From the NCBI GenBank assembly GCA_948567375.1, contig OX419761.1, positions 29,116,243 to 29,180,242 of the forward strand: a stretch of DNA of 64,000 nt, read 5' to 3'. The DNA comes from Lunularia cruciata. Lineage: Eukaryota > Streptophyta > Marchantiopsida > Lunulariales > Lunulariaceae. Both the position numbers and the translations under genes were made by a program. The stretch's first letter is position 1, and every line of letters begins with the position of its first letter. The notes beneath the pieces were generated by a model. The model did no database searches. It saw only the letters and a program-made list of their open reading frames with translations, and had not been told where the DNA came from. Of the stretch, positions 42,256-54,274 are shown piece by piece.

Positions 42256-45200
42256 CATCTAGTAGAGGGAGTATGTCTATTGGAGTTGTTTGGTGGGATT
42301 AGCACCGGACTAGTTGCGGTACTATAGGCGGGTATACAAGTATAGAGGTACTTGTATGTAGAGAGAGATGAGACTGCTAGGCAAGTCTCTCTACATCATA
42401 TGACACACTTGGCCTATCGGTATCCTAAGTTATTACCGATGTCAGCAATCAAGTGCTACTAGAAAGTTCTACCAACAGACATTTCCTTATTGGGGGTGCA
42501 TGATTTGGAGCAACATGAGCCTCTTCATTTGGTGATTTTGGGATGGCCATGTCAAGGATATACATATGCTGGCTGAGGTTTAGGTCTTCATGATCTCTGT
42601 TCTAGTGTCTTTTGGGAGATGTTCCGGATACTACGACATCTTGAGGTTTATCAGTCAAGTTCTAGCTTACATTTTTGTGGTACCCATATTTTTCATTTTG
42701 GATGAGTTTTAAAGAAGAAGTGCATTACTAAAACTAAATTGAACCCAAAGGAAGAAGAAATGATGAGAAGCCTATATTCTGATTTGACCCAAAGAAGTAG
42801 ACTTTGTGTTAGAGGAAGAGGAGGAAGGAGGTCAGGTGCCAAAAGAGGGTACTTCGCATTGGAATGAAGGTTGTAGGTTAGGATTACTACGGGGGCCATA
42901 TCTCAATGACCACATGTCCAAATCATGCGTGTTATGTCTCGTTGGAAATTTTGCATTGGAAATGTCTCGTTTAGGGCTTTTTATTGCCACAAAAATTGCA
43001 AATTTTGGAGGATTTTTTTGTAGAAGTTACAAGCATTTGAAGTTTTGGGAGTAGATGTATAAAGTAGTTGAGTGTCTTTGGGTTAGTGTCTTCAGGTTCA
43101 AAGTACTTCGGGTCTTTGCTACTTTGGGTTAAAAGCTTCTTTGCCTCAAGACAAAGGTGACCAGATTTGAGGGAGTTGGACCTCAGAGTGCAGTGAAGGT
43201 GACTTTGGGAGTCTTGCCAGAGGCATCAAAGGAAGTTAGAGTAGGGAAAGAAGATATTTAGAATACCATGACTTCAATTTCAATTTTGATTGAAGATATG
43301 ATAGAATTAGATGAGAAATAGTAGTAGTGAATGAACTCAAAGTGCAAGATTAGATAGTAAGTGTCTTTGGGTTAGTTACATGAGCGATTTGCGGAAAGTG
43401 GGTTACAAATTGAAGGCATAGATAGCATACACATGCTTTCAATTACAATTCTTGATGAGGATGTAATAGAATTAGCAAAGGAATTGATAACGGTTAGACC
43501 CAAAGTAAGAGAGGTAGGAGTACAAGTGTCTTTGGATTTGACACGACACTTTAGAGAAGAGTAGGTGGGAAGATAAAGAGTTAGAAAGGTTACCCATGAT
43601 AGGAATTGCAGATCAGAGTGAAGAAGTGTTAGAATTGGTAGAAGAATTAGTAGTTGTAAAACCCGAGGATAAAGTAGTATGTGGAGTAACTTTGGGATTG
43701 GAAGCCAAAGAGGAGGTAGACATCGGATTGGATTAGTAACAATTTTGAGATATGAAGAGGCAAGTATGAAGAGGTGCATTGTAAGTTAGGAAGAGTTGTT
43801 AGGAAATGGTATATTAGTTAGTAACTATCAAATGCTTTGCCTATTTAAAGGTTGCATTTGTAATTTTATGTTGTTTAGTATTCATTTTCTTGAGAATAGA
43901 TAAAGCAAAGTGTTGTGAAGTAGTACTTGTTGCTTGAGCTTCATTCTATGTGTTTGATCCTAAGTGAAGTGCAATCAGAGCAATGCCTTGATAGATCTGA
44001 GGAATTGTAATGTTGGTATTATTTTGTAGTTGTGAGTGCAACGTAGTGTTGATGTGAGGTAATTTTGATAGGAGAAGTTGTGCCTTTAGTGGAGGGATGG
44101 AACACAATTCTAAGGTGAAGTCGTTTTGCAATGAAGTGCCGTTTTTGGGAGAGACTGAATCATCACAATCAAGATTGTTTGGAAAGATTTGAAAGATTTG
44201 TGATTAAGTGTGACAAGTTGTTGTGACAAGACTATGAGTAAGTGCTTGTATCTCTCTTTTGGGTGTAGTTTCTACTTGAGAGATTAAAGAAGAACCCAAG
44301 AAGAACTAATTTGGTTACTTTGCTTTGTATTTGACCAATTTTGACTAGTATCTCTACGGGAACAAACTTTACTTACCTGATTATTGCAAAAGGGATATCT
44401 GCTCGGTTGTCACAATTTTGGAGAACATCCTTTTGATGGGTGATTTTTGTACTCGAGTGGTGTCAAGTACACATTAGGTCCATTCTTGGATAGGACTTGT
44501 TGTTTTGTTAGATATAACCAGAGTGAGATCGTGGGCTCATCGTCTTCATCTTTGGTGAACAAACCTCTTACCCAAAGAGGTTCTAGAGTGTACATATGAT
44601 GGGATTCAACAACTAGACGACATCATTATTGATGACATCTTGGATATTGGGCATCAGTCTCAGATAGTGGTAGTGGCTAATAGGTCACCTGTGGCAATGG
44701 TGAACCTAGTTGGATAGCTTAGAGCCACTTTTCCCACACTTATGAGTTTTGTAGGCTCCTATGCTTTTCAAGAAGGAGGTCTTGCATTGGTTTGGGACTC
44801 ACAATTACAATAGTTGGTGGAGCCCAAAACTAATGAGAGAGAGCGTGCAATGGGTTTTTGCACCAATATTACCTCCAATAGTGTCAGAGGCATCCAAGCG
44901 TTAAGCATTAGGTCATGCTATGGACCTAAATTGTTTGACTTGGATTGTGAGCCTTGGCTTGGCAAAGCAACATAGGATGCGCTTGATAGGCATCACCACT
45001 CTGACACTTGTGAACCATGTGCCTATCAAGACGATTTAGGCATATATTGGGTGCAATGGACCGAGTGGACATGGTATTCTTGAGACACAACCAGTAGCTA
45101 CTAGGGAGAGTGGTCTACTTGGAGTCCATCCAAGTGCACGTGGGCTACTTGGATTACATTCTTGGTCTACTTGGGACACTACTAGAAGACGTGTGGAGCT

Positions 45201-45300
45201 TGCAGCCATAGTGGAGGGAGTTTTTCACACTGAGGTTAGGACCTCTAGTGCTTGGGAGCATGACACTATTGCTCCCAAGGGTCCAATGTAGTAGCCAGTC
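42256..45300 (+). pseudogene. Family A C5 cytosine DNA methyltransferase, copy 3 (split by C2)
   Basis: Motif I LELFGGISTGL is at 42280-42312, then RYLYVERDETARQV. The catalytic motif is GWPCQGYTYAG with the Cys codon at 42550-42552; here the motif is the consensus P-C-Q. FWEMFRILRHLE follows. Element C2 interrupts at 42675, and the reading resumes at 44415 with ILENILL (motif VI, Glu at 44421). Later come RSWAHRLHLW (motif VIII-like), NERERAMGF near 44835 (motif IX-like) and a decayed motif X near 44900. Stops are present (for example after YTYAG). Presence in two copies at the same polyprotein position shows the domain is a fixed part of family A and not a chance insertion. Confidence 0.85.
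42676..44414 (+). mobile_element. Short family C copy (C2), 1739 bp
   Basis: Ends TGTGGTACCC and GTTGTCACA, with a perfect 5-bp TSD ATTTT at 42671-42675 and 44415-44419. It matches both ends of C1 in reverse orientation but lacks the ~2.4-kb middle. TG..CA ends and a 5-bp TSD fit a solo LTR or a short non-autonomous LTR-type element. Readings inside are Lys/Glu/Val-rich and broken. It sits between motifs IV and VI of the methyltransferase. Confidence 0.85.
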
Positions 45301-45387
45301 AGTATGTCTTCCACTCCCACAATAGTTATAGAGGATACTTGGGAGCCAGAACTTGGACCCAAGCTTATAGGAGAGGAAAGATGGGTT

Positions 45388-45545
45388 TAGAGGTTCTTGA
45401 GGAGCTACACAAGTTATTTTGCCTTTAGTATGAAGGATTTGGGTGCTCTAAAGGGACCTTGTATATGGATTGAGATGACTAGCAATACACTAGTTTTTTG
45501 ACACCATTATCAATAGTGATATGGAGAGGACATTGATTCAAAGTC
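45388..45545 (+). pseudogene. Family A RT amino end, before B2 insertion
   Basis: Reads SMKDLGALKGP near 45430, then IWIEMTSNT and a stop, and DMERTLIQS just before B2. It joins to 53371 across the AGTC duplication. Confidence 0.6.
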
Positions 45546-46237
45546 TGTAACACCCATTTGTGCATGTGTGTGGTATTGTGATATTTAGCTTGGTATTACA
45601 AGTACTTAAGAGATATTATTTATATAGAGATAAAGGATGGTTCTATATTAGTCATGGTTAGCTAAAGTTAGTCATAGCTAAGATAGAGGGGACCTTACTT
45701 TAGAGGAAGTAGAAAAGATGAGCACCACTATTTTGGACTTTATTGTGTTGACTTGGTATTATTCCTAGGTGTTTGGCTTTGAGGAAAGAGTTGAGAACTC
45801 TTGGGCCCGCAAGCCTTTTTGTTTTGGATGCTTCTTTCGTCCAAGGATAGCCCATGTGAAGGAATCCTTGACTTAGTGGTTGGGTCAAGATAAGACCACA
45901 TGCTTAGGGGAATATGCCCATGTGAATGGATATTCCTTTCTACTTTTTGACTTTACTTGACTTTTAGTCTAGTAACTTGAGTTACTACAATAATTAGTAA
46001 CTTTGGTACGTAACTATTTCACAAGTATATAAACAAGGGGTGAGGAGATACTCATCATCCTTTCATTTGCAACTATCTCTCTCTCATTGAGTTCTCTAGT
46101 GAGCAATGTCTTGAGTCTTGGCGTGTTAGCCTTGGAGGAGTATGATGGAGTTGGGGTTCCTTGCCTTCTTAGTCCATGGTGCGCTACCATAATAGCCATC
46201 AGAGGTTCATCCTGAGTGAGAGACAGGCCGGCTCACA
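45546..46237 (+). repeat. Element B2 5' LTR
   Basis: TGTAACACCC to GGCTCACA. Two TTGACT cores lie near 45947-45966, with TATA box GTATATAAAC near 46024. Confidence 0.93.
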
Positions 46238-46241
46238 TTTT

Positions 46242-46259
46242 TGGTTCCGTTGCCGGGAC
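46242..46259 (+). other. Element B2 primer-binding site
   Basis: TGGTTCCGTTGCCGGGAC, identical to the B1 site, four bases inside the LTR. Confidence 0.7.
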
Positions 46260-47094
46260 CTCTCTAGAAGGCAAGATAATGTTCCGCGTTCAATTCTACA
46301 TTAGGCAGAAGGAGGTTATGAGAGCTCACTTGGAGAGAACATTAGGAGAGGAGAGGGCAGAACTTATGTTAGAGAACCAAGATCCATTTGTATACCCTGT
46401 AGTTCATTATGATGTCTTTGAGGTGATTTTGTACATCTTGTACACATGAGAGGAATTGGAGAGATTGTGTGAGGTGGATTGCAGATTTTGGGGATTAAGG
46501 TGATTTTGGGCAAAATCTCAAGTTTATGATATGGACTTGAAATTTCTACACATGATAGCTTGGGTTATCTTTCAGTTAGATCACTTGAAATTATTATGAG
46601 AGCTACTGTGCGCACTGGGCTAGAATTTTTGAAAGTTGATAGGGTAAAGTGCTCCCGCAACTGCATGCTCTCTGGAAAATTGTACAGAGTCTGCCATTTC
46701 TTCAATTTTCAGTGAATTGTCCTAAAACTTTCCAAGACAATTTAGTGCATTGTATCCTACCTGCTGCCACAACAATGAGAGAGAGATCGTTTTTGCGCAG
46801 GGCGTTATGAGTTTTTGAAGTAAGGGGGTGGTTTTCAGACCAAATCTGAAAATCGTGTACTGAATAGAAAGGTGTCTAGGCCAAATGGCTCGATGAAAAG
46901 ATCTGAAATTTTTCAAGGAAAGATATCCTAGAGTTGTGATCCAATGTGCAAAATTTCAAAGGACTGTGATATACTGGTTGGGTGATTTGAGTGACATTGT
47001 GAGGAAGGGACAATTCTACGAGTGGAGATCTCATGCATGAGGAGTTTGAGACCAACAAAAAGCATGTTTGAGTGTTTAGATTCATCTTGGGAAC

Positions 47095-47532
47095 ATGGAG
47101 GGTCATCAAGAGTGGAAATTGAGATTATGCAAGGTTCCTCAAGGGTTTGAGGTGATTGTAGGGGTGGATTTGAGGAAAAGAGAGTGTACAATAGAATTTG
47201 AAGAGAGTGTTGAGAGGATTCAAAAACCTACACCACTTGGAGGAAAGAGTGAGTCTAAGTGCTTTCTATGTGGAGAGAAGGGACATAAGGCAAGTTCATG
47301 TTCATTGACCTTTGAGAGCAAGAGATTGAGGGAAAGGAGAAGCTTACTTGACTTGGGTTTGCATGTTGGGCCTTCTTCACCAAGATTAGGAGGGAGAAGA
47401 TCTAAGACCAAGGAGTTATGTGAGGTTTGTGGAGTAGAAGGACTTCCAAAAGGACATGAGTGTAGTGGAGTAAAGGCACTTTTGGAGACTTTGGTGAAGG
47501 ATCTTGGAGAGAGTCTTAGTATAGCTACATAA
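47095..47532 (+). CDS. Element B2 upstream ORF with zinc knuckle (ORF1)
   Basis: 145 residues from ATG 47095 (MEGHQEWKLRLCKVPQ). It is the counterpart of B1 ORF1, with the same CFLCGEKGHKASSC knuckle and CEVCGVEGLPKGHEC cluster. About five residues differ. It stops 12 codons earlier than B1 because GAA became TAA at 47530-47532. It is still open although the neighbouring gag-pol is broken. Confidence 0.6.
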   Translation: MEGHQEWKLRLCKVPQGFEVIVGVDLRKRECTIEFEESVERIQKPTPLGGKSESKCFLCGEKGHKASSCSLTFESKRLRERRSLLDLGLHVGPSSPRLGGRRSKTKELCEVCGVEGLPKGHECSGVKALLETLVKDLGESLSIAT

Positions 47533-47803
47533 ATACTACCACCTTCATCAGCTAGTTCTCAAGATTAGTGATGGAGATAATCTTTCAACTTATGGATAAA
47601 CTATCCATGAGAGTTAGATTAATATGCACTCTAGGATTTGATGTTGCTATAGAAATCTTGGAGCAACCTGAACCTTTTGTGTTCCCTAGAGTGGATTATT
47701 CTCAGATGGTGTTAGTCATGTATATACTCTATTAGTAATAGAGTGAGAGAAAAAAAAAAGAAAAAAAAAATTTGAGAGAAAAGAAAGATAGTGAGGGGTT
47801 AAG

Positions 47804-50800
47804 ATGGGGAAACTTCCGGTTTTCTTTGGCAAGGATGGAGAAGATGTGGAGGCCTTTGTGAGAGACTTCAAGAGAGCTTGCATAGAAAACAATGAGAGGA
47901 GGAAGAATGAGTGGGCCTCATTATTACCAGATTTCTTTGAGGATGCAGTACTTACATGGTATGAGTCAGAATACCAAAAGAGAGAGGAGAGATGGGGAAG
48001 AAGAGTCTTGGGAGACTTTGACTTCAGCACTCATTGAAAAATTTCTTCCTGATGAGAGTTATGAGAGATTGATGAGTGAGGTTACATTTCTCAAGCAAGG
48101 AGATGGAGAGAAAGTGAGAGTCTATGTGGAAAGAGTGGAAAAGTTAGAGTCCAGATTTTGCATAGTGTTGAGGAAGGGTGGGGATGATGTGGAGACTACA
48201 ATGATTGGCATAGGGGCCATGTTCACCAAGAATTTTGTGGGAGAGTTGAGACCACAAATTAGAAGCAAGGTGAGATATGAGAAACTTTCTTCCAAGGTTG
48301 AAGCTATCAAGATCACAATTTGTATGGAGGAGAGTTTGGAAGGGGATGAGAGTGATTTGGTGGTGAAGGAGGTTGTGCATCCTCCTCAAGGCTACAAGTA
48401 TGGTGGAACTTCTGATTCTTTGGTGACAAGGGTTGCACCACAAGTAGTAGTTGCTCCAGTTCTTGCACCTCCACCAAAAGATCCACTCCAAACCATCACA
48501 AAACAACTTGCGGATCTCAAGATCAATGTGGTGCAACTATGGGAGAAGAGAGAGGTAGATCATAATGTAGGGAGAGGGCCTAGGAGTTATGGAAACTATC
48601 CATATATGGGAAGCCAACCAGCCAACAATTTCAATGATAGAAATTATTTTGGTTGTGGAGGAAGAGGCCATATCCAAAGGAATTGCCCAAATTCCACTTA
48701 CCATGGAGGAAGGAGTTATGAGGGAGCCAATAGAGGGAAAGAGGGAGGTAGTGAAACCCAAGTGGCTCCTAATCCAAACAAAGGTAAGGGGATAGCATCC
48801 ATAGATGTGGTGGAGAGCAAGTATGAGAAGGGAGAGTGCTTAGACTCCAAGAGTCTTAATTTGGAGCTTTTGGCACAAGAGAAGAAGAGAGCTCGTTTTG
48901 CAGAGGATGTTCACTCTTCTCAAGGATTTACTTCAAGCAAGGATACTCCTATGTCTACTAGGAGCACTCGCACCTCAACACCATCAACAACAAAGACTCC
49001 AAGGAAGAAGTTGGGGATGGAGGACTTCTTGATCTCAAAGCAGCAATGGAACTATAATGTGTTGGAGGATGTTGGTAGTCATAAGGCTAACATCGTAGTG
49101 GGCCAATTAATTGCTTTGAACCCTACCTTGAGAAAGGAGCTTAGAGGTGGTTTGAGTTCTACAAGGAGCAAGAGGAAGAAGAAGGCAAAAGTTCTAGTAT
49201 CAATGGGGGTGGTGGATGCCAAGCCAACACCATGGGAGGCTTGTGAATATGCCTCCAAGATTGATGTAAGAGTGAATGGTCACAACATCAAGGATGCATT
49301 GGTTGATGGAGGATCAGCAGTAAATGCCATGTCAAAAAGGTTGATGAAGAAGTTGGGTATGATACCCTCAAGACCTTCAACATTTGTGGTGAGCATGGCA
49401 AACAAGCAACAAGTTTGACCAGTAGGAGTGATGGATAAAGTGGTAGTTTCAGTTATGGGAGTTCAAAATCTCATGACTTTCCAAGTCTTGAAGGATTCAA
49501 GCTATGACTTACTTCTTGGGAGGCCATGGTTGAGAGCAGCACGCACAACTGATCGATGGCACAAAGGGTACTTGAGGATTGGGCCATCAAACCATAGAGT
49601 CACAGTTCTTGTGACTAACACCACCAACACTTCACATTCGAATACACCATCTTCTGATTATTGGGAATCAGATTCTGAAGAAGGAGCTTCAGGTGTGGAC
49701 ACAAGCATGGAAGAGGAGACTTCCATGGAGGAAGATGAATCTAAATCTGATTCAGATGTGTATCCCTTGTGTGCTATGGATTTTGCACCTAAGCCAGAGG
49801 TTTTGAAGGACCCAAAAAAATCACCATTGACACTTGAGGAGGTAGAGAGAAGGTTAGCTACCCTCAAGTATGGCCCAAATGTTACCAAAGAGGAGAAGGT
49901 GAGATTTGAGGAGATTTTCCGCAAGTTCATCCATGTGTTTGCTTTTAGTTACAAGGATTTGAAAGAAGTCACCTTGGAGGAGCACAAGATAGAGGTGGAG
50001 TCACATGCAAGACCAATCCGCCCAAAAGCAACGTCACATTAGCCCACCAATATCTTTGGTTGTGAAGGAGGAGATTGATAAGCTCAAGGAGGCTGGATTT
50101 ATCTTTGAGGTGGAGAATTCAGAATGGGTGTCTCCAATTGTCATTGTGAAGAAAAAGAATGGCAAGCTTTGTGTATGTGTGGATTACAAGAAGCTCAATG
50201 CTGTTACCAAGAAGGACTACTACCCATTGCCATTCATTGATGAGATCTTGGAGGAGGTTGCAAGTCATGAGAGGTATAGTTTTGGAGATGGTTATAGTGG
50301 ATATAACCAAATCAAGATTGCACCAGAGCATCAACAACTCACCACATTCACCACACCTTGGGGAACTTACGCTTTCAAGGTCATGCCTTTTGGGCTTTGC
50401 AATGCTCCAGCCATATTCCAACGGTTCATGAACAAGGTATTTGAACCTTTCATTGGGAAATTTGTGAGAGACTTCATTGATGACTTTTGTGTCTATGGGA
50501 GCAAGGAGCAGCACTTTGAGCACCTAATCAAAGTCCGGCAACGCTTGGATGAGGCAAATGCATCACTCAACCCAAAGAAATGCATTTTTGGATGTGAAGA
50601 AGGTCTACTTTTGGGGCACATCATCTCCAAGGATGGAATAGCAGTTGATCCTGAGAAAGGTGAGGAAAATCTCAGACCTTCCATTCCCTTCAAGCTTGAC
50701 AAAGTTACGCCAATTCTTGAAGATGGTTGGGTACTATAGGAGGTCCATCTTCTCATTTTCCAACAAGGCTTATGCATTGACCATCTACATGAAGAAGGGT

Positions 50801-52630
50801 GTAGATTACATGGTGATTTTGGAAGACAAGGAGGCTCTCAAAGCTTTTGAGGAGCTCAAGCAATCCCTTGTTGTAGCTCCAATTCTTGCTAAACCTGATT
50901 GGAGTAAGCCTTTCATCCTCTACATTGATGCTTCTAATGTAGCAATAGGATGCACTCTTAGTCAATTAGACCAAGATGTGCATGATCATCCAATAGCTTA
51001 TGCTAGTAGGCAGATGGTTTCAGCAGAGAAGAACTACTCTGTCACGGAGAGAGAAGGGTTGGCAGTGATCTTTGGTCTCAAGAAGTTTAGACACTACTTG
51101 CTTGGAGGGAAAGCCACAATTGTCACGGATCACAAGGCTTTGAAGTACATCTTCAACAAGCCTAATGTTGAAGGGAGACTAGCAAGGTGGATGATACTCT
51201 TATCTGAGTATGACTACACCATTGAGGATAGGCCAGGAAAGAAACATGCAAATGCTGATTTGTTATCAAGAGCCTATGATCATGATGGAGATGAGCCAAT
51301 GGATGATTCCTTCCCGGAGGTGGAGCTCATGACAATCTCAGTCACTCAAGAGGTTCCAATGGAGTACAAGAAGATTTTGGATTTTGTGACAAGAGGTAAC
51401 TATCCAGAAGGGATGCATGCTAGGGAGAGGAAGGCCCTTGTAGCAAGATCTAGACCTTACACAATGGTGGAGGATATTCTTTTTCACCAAGGAGCAGATG
51501 GTCTACTTCAAAGAGCAGTGGGTAAGAAAGAGTCTATCCTACTCATAAAGGATTTTCATGAAGGTTTAGTATGTGGAGGACACTTTGCATGAAAGGTGAC
51601 TGCTTTCAAGATTCTAGATGCAGGTTACCATTGAAGAGGGATTTTCAAGGATTGTCTTGATTATTGCAAAACTTGTCATGTTTGTCAAGCTTTTGCTAGA
51701 AAATCTACATCCACTCCACCACTTAGATCAATTCCATTGCTAGGACCTTTTGAGAAGTGGAGAATTGATTTTGTAGGTCCTCTCAATAGAACCCCAAGGA
51801 ACAATCGGTACATTGTGGTAGTTACTGATTACCTTACCAAGTGGGTTGAGTCTAGACCATTGAGGAACAAGAATGAAGATGAAGTGGGTAGATTTCTTTA
51901 TGAATGCATTATCACTAGGTTTGGATGCCCTTTGGAGTTGGTTTCTGATAGAGGAGGAGAGTTTACAGGAAGCATTACTACAGCCATGCTACAACATTTC
52001 TCTATCACACATAGAGTAACTACATCCTATAAGCCAAATTCCAATGGCTTGGCAGAGAGAACCAATCAGACCTTGTGCATGATGTTGGCCAAAGATGCAG
52101 AAATGGAGAGGGCTAAACATCATTGGGACAAGAGGATTCATGCAGTTTTGTGGGAGTATAGGATAACCATGAAGACTTCCACCGGATATTCTCCATTTCA
52201 ATTGGTGTATGGTATTGATTCTACCTTACCTATTCACTTTGATCTTCCTACCTTCCAAAGCATTCATAGGAGATTGAAGAAAGCACAAGGAGGTGATGCA
52301 AAGAAGTCAAGGAAGGAACAACTCATGGAGTTGGAAGAGGCAAGAGCAGTTGCTATGGTTCGAGTGGAGCAAGCCCAAAGGAAACAAAAGGAGAGCTATG
52401 ACAAGAAGCAAGGCAAGAAGAAGGTGGAGCCTTTCAAAGAAGGTGATTGGGTAATGTTGTTTGATTCCATTCAATTCAAGAGAGTGCAAAAGAAGTTTTT
52501 GCCTAAGTACTTTGGACCTTTCATAGTGGAGAAGGTGTGGGGCAATTATACCCATGATCTCAAGGAGTTGGGAGGAAGACACTTTGATAGGATTAACCAT
52601 GATAAGTTGAAGATGTACCATAGAAGGTAG
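47804..52630 (+). pseudogene. Element B2 gag-pol, broken
   Basis: Parallels B1 gag-pol along its whole length but is split into readings in different frames: 47804-48037, 47892-49418, 49428-50042, 50005-50739, 50645-51592 and 51737-52630. Frameshifts lie near 47990, 50020 and 50660. A TGA at 49419 stands where B1 has Arg. A TGA at 51590 replaces Gly, and another TGA follows at 51634. Knuckle, D-G-G protease, F-I-D-D box and the D-D-E integrase residues (GRIDFVGP-like IDFVGP, SDRGGEF, NGLAER) remain recognisable. It is not functional. Confidence 0.94.
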
Positions 52631-52667
52631 AGAGACCTTCACTTTGAGGACAAAGTGGAAACTTAGT

Positions 52668-52678
52668 CCGGGGGTAAA
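52668..52678 (+). other. Element B2 polypurine tract
   Basis: CCGGGGGTAAA directly before the 3' LTR, same as in B1. Confidence 0.75.
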
Positions 52679-53370
52679 TGTAACACCCATTTGTGCATGT
52701 GTGTGGTATTGTGATATTTAGCTTGGTATTACAAGTACTTAAGAGCTATTATTTATATAGAGATAAAGGATGGTTCTATATTAGTCATGGTTAGCTAAAG
52801 TTAGTCATAGCTAAGATAGAGGGGACCTTACTTTAGAGGAAGTAGAAAAGATGAGCACCACTATTTTGGACTTTATTGTGTTGACTTGGTATTATTCCTA
52901 GGTGTTTGGCTTTGAGGAAAGAGTTGAGAACTCTTGGGCCCGCAAGCCTTTTTGTTTTGGATTCTTCTTTAGTCCAAGGGTAGCCCATGTGAAGGAATCC
53001 TTGACTTAGTGGTTGGGTCAAGATAAGACCACATGCTTAGGGGAATATGCCCATGTGAATGGATATTCCTTTCTACTTTTTGACTTTACTTGACTTTTAG
53101 TCTAGTAACTTGAGTTACTACGATAATTAGTAACTTTGGTACGTAACTATTTCACAAGTATATAAACAAGGGGTGAGGAGGTACTCATCATCCTTTCATT
53201 TGCAACTATCTCTCTCTCATTGAGTTCTCTAGTGAGCAATGTCTTGAGTCTTGGCGTGTTAGCCTTGGAGGAGTATGATGGAGTTGGGGTTCCTTGCCTT
53301 CTTAGTCCATGGTGCGCTACCATAATAGCCATCAGAGGTTCATCCTGAGTGAGAGACACGCCGGCACACA
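52679..53370 (+). repeat. Element B2 3' LTR
   Basis: Matches 45546-46237; its last bases read CGCCGGCACACA against GGCCGGCTCACA. Confidence 0.93.
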
Positions 53371-54271
53371 AGTCAGAGTAGTGACCTTTTTGAGGCTGGT
53401 TCGGTAGAGATTTCACATAGAGAGTATGCATTAGCAACAATGATGCCAGCCAAGATTTGTGTAGTTACCATGCCTCTGGTGTAGGCATGGTAACTACACA
53501 AATAGGTGGATGTGTGGAGATTACCATCCTATCAACCAATAGACTAGGGCTGATTTGTATGCCATGCCTACACCAGAGGAGATCTTTGATGCAATTGGGC
53601 ATGCAAAGATCCTCAGTACTTTGGATCTTTGAGCATGATATCATTAGTTGCCGATCAAGGAGGAGGTTAAGTCCAAGATAGCATTTTGGCCTATTGATCC
53701 TCACGGCAAAGATGTGTTATATTAGTAGAAGTTCCTACTATTTGGGTTAAAGAACACTCTTATTGAGTTCTAAAGGTTCATGGATAGGATCCTAGCTAGA
53801 TTGGATTTTGCTCAGTGCTATATTGATGAAATTTTGGTCTATAGCATTATTGTGGAGGAGCATGAGAGAAATTTGTTGGAGGTGTTTGAGAGGTTGAGAT
53901 CTCATGGACTCAAATTACATCTTGGGAAGTGTAGGTTCTTCCATGAGCAGATTGAGTATTTAGTTCACACTATCTACCCCGAAGGACTTGGTGTTCATCA
54001 GACCAAGGTAGAGGCTATTGCACGTATTCCTCAAACAACGGATGTGAGAAAAGTGCAAGCATTCCTTGGGTTGGCAAACTTCTATCACCGCTATATTAGA
54101 GGATTTAGTGTCATTGCCAAGGCCTTGAAAAAGCTGACCAAGCTTACACAAGAGTGGTGTTGCAAAGATGAGCAAGAGAGAGCTTTTGTAGAGCTCAAGG
54201 AGAGGTTGACATCTACTCCTATTTTGAGGAGACCGATTAGAGGACAACCATTTCAAGTTCATACTAATTGA
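53371..54271 (+). pseudogene. Family A reverse transcriptase, copy 3
   Basis: Resumes after B2 with a VTFLRLVR-type decayed reading. Then come an inverted insertion (53455-53503), CGDYHPINR-like sequence, IGHAKILSTLDL and WPIDPHGKDVLY. The open reading at 53780 has MDRILARLDFAQCYIDEILVYS: the catalytic Y-I-D-D is Y-I-D-E. It continues GLKLHLGKCRFFHEQIEYL and AFLGLANFYHRYIRGFS to the RT-RNase H junction. Several TAG and TGA codons are present. Confidence 0.88.
53455..53503. repeat. Perfect 21-bp inverted repeat inside RT
   Basis: Arms 53455-53475 and 53483-53503 with a 7-bp spacer CTGGTGT. The left half also equals the reverse complement of CCATGCCTACACCAGAGG at about 53563-53580. Confidence 0.92.
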
Positions 54272-54274
54272 AGT

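Larger units (their letters stand above)
45546..53370 (+). mobile_element. Ty3/gypsy element B2, decayed sister of B1
   Basis: LTRs 45546-46237 and 52679-53370 (692 bp each, offset 7133) differ at about eight positions by eye. The duplicated target is AGTC (45542-45545 and 53371-53374), or AAGTC if the last LTR base is counted with it. Internal order is the same as in B1, on the plus strand. Its gag-pol is broken by frameshifts and stops. It was inserted in RT of family A copy 3. Confidence 0.95.

Noticed and set aside
53447..53503. Rho-independent-type terminator at the perfect inverted repeat
   Set aside because: It lies inside eukaryotic RT coding sequence, and its sequence derives from a downstream segment, so it is a mutation, not a signal.
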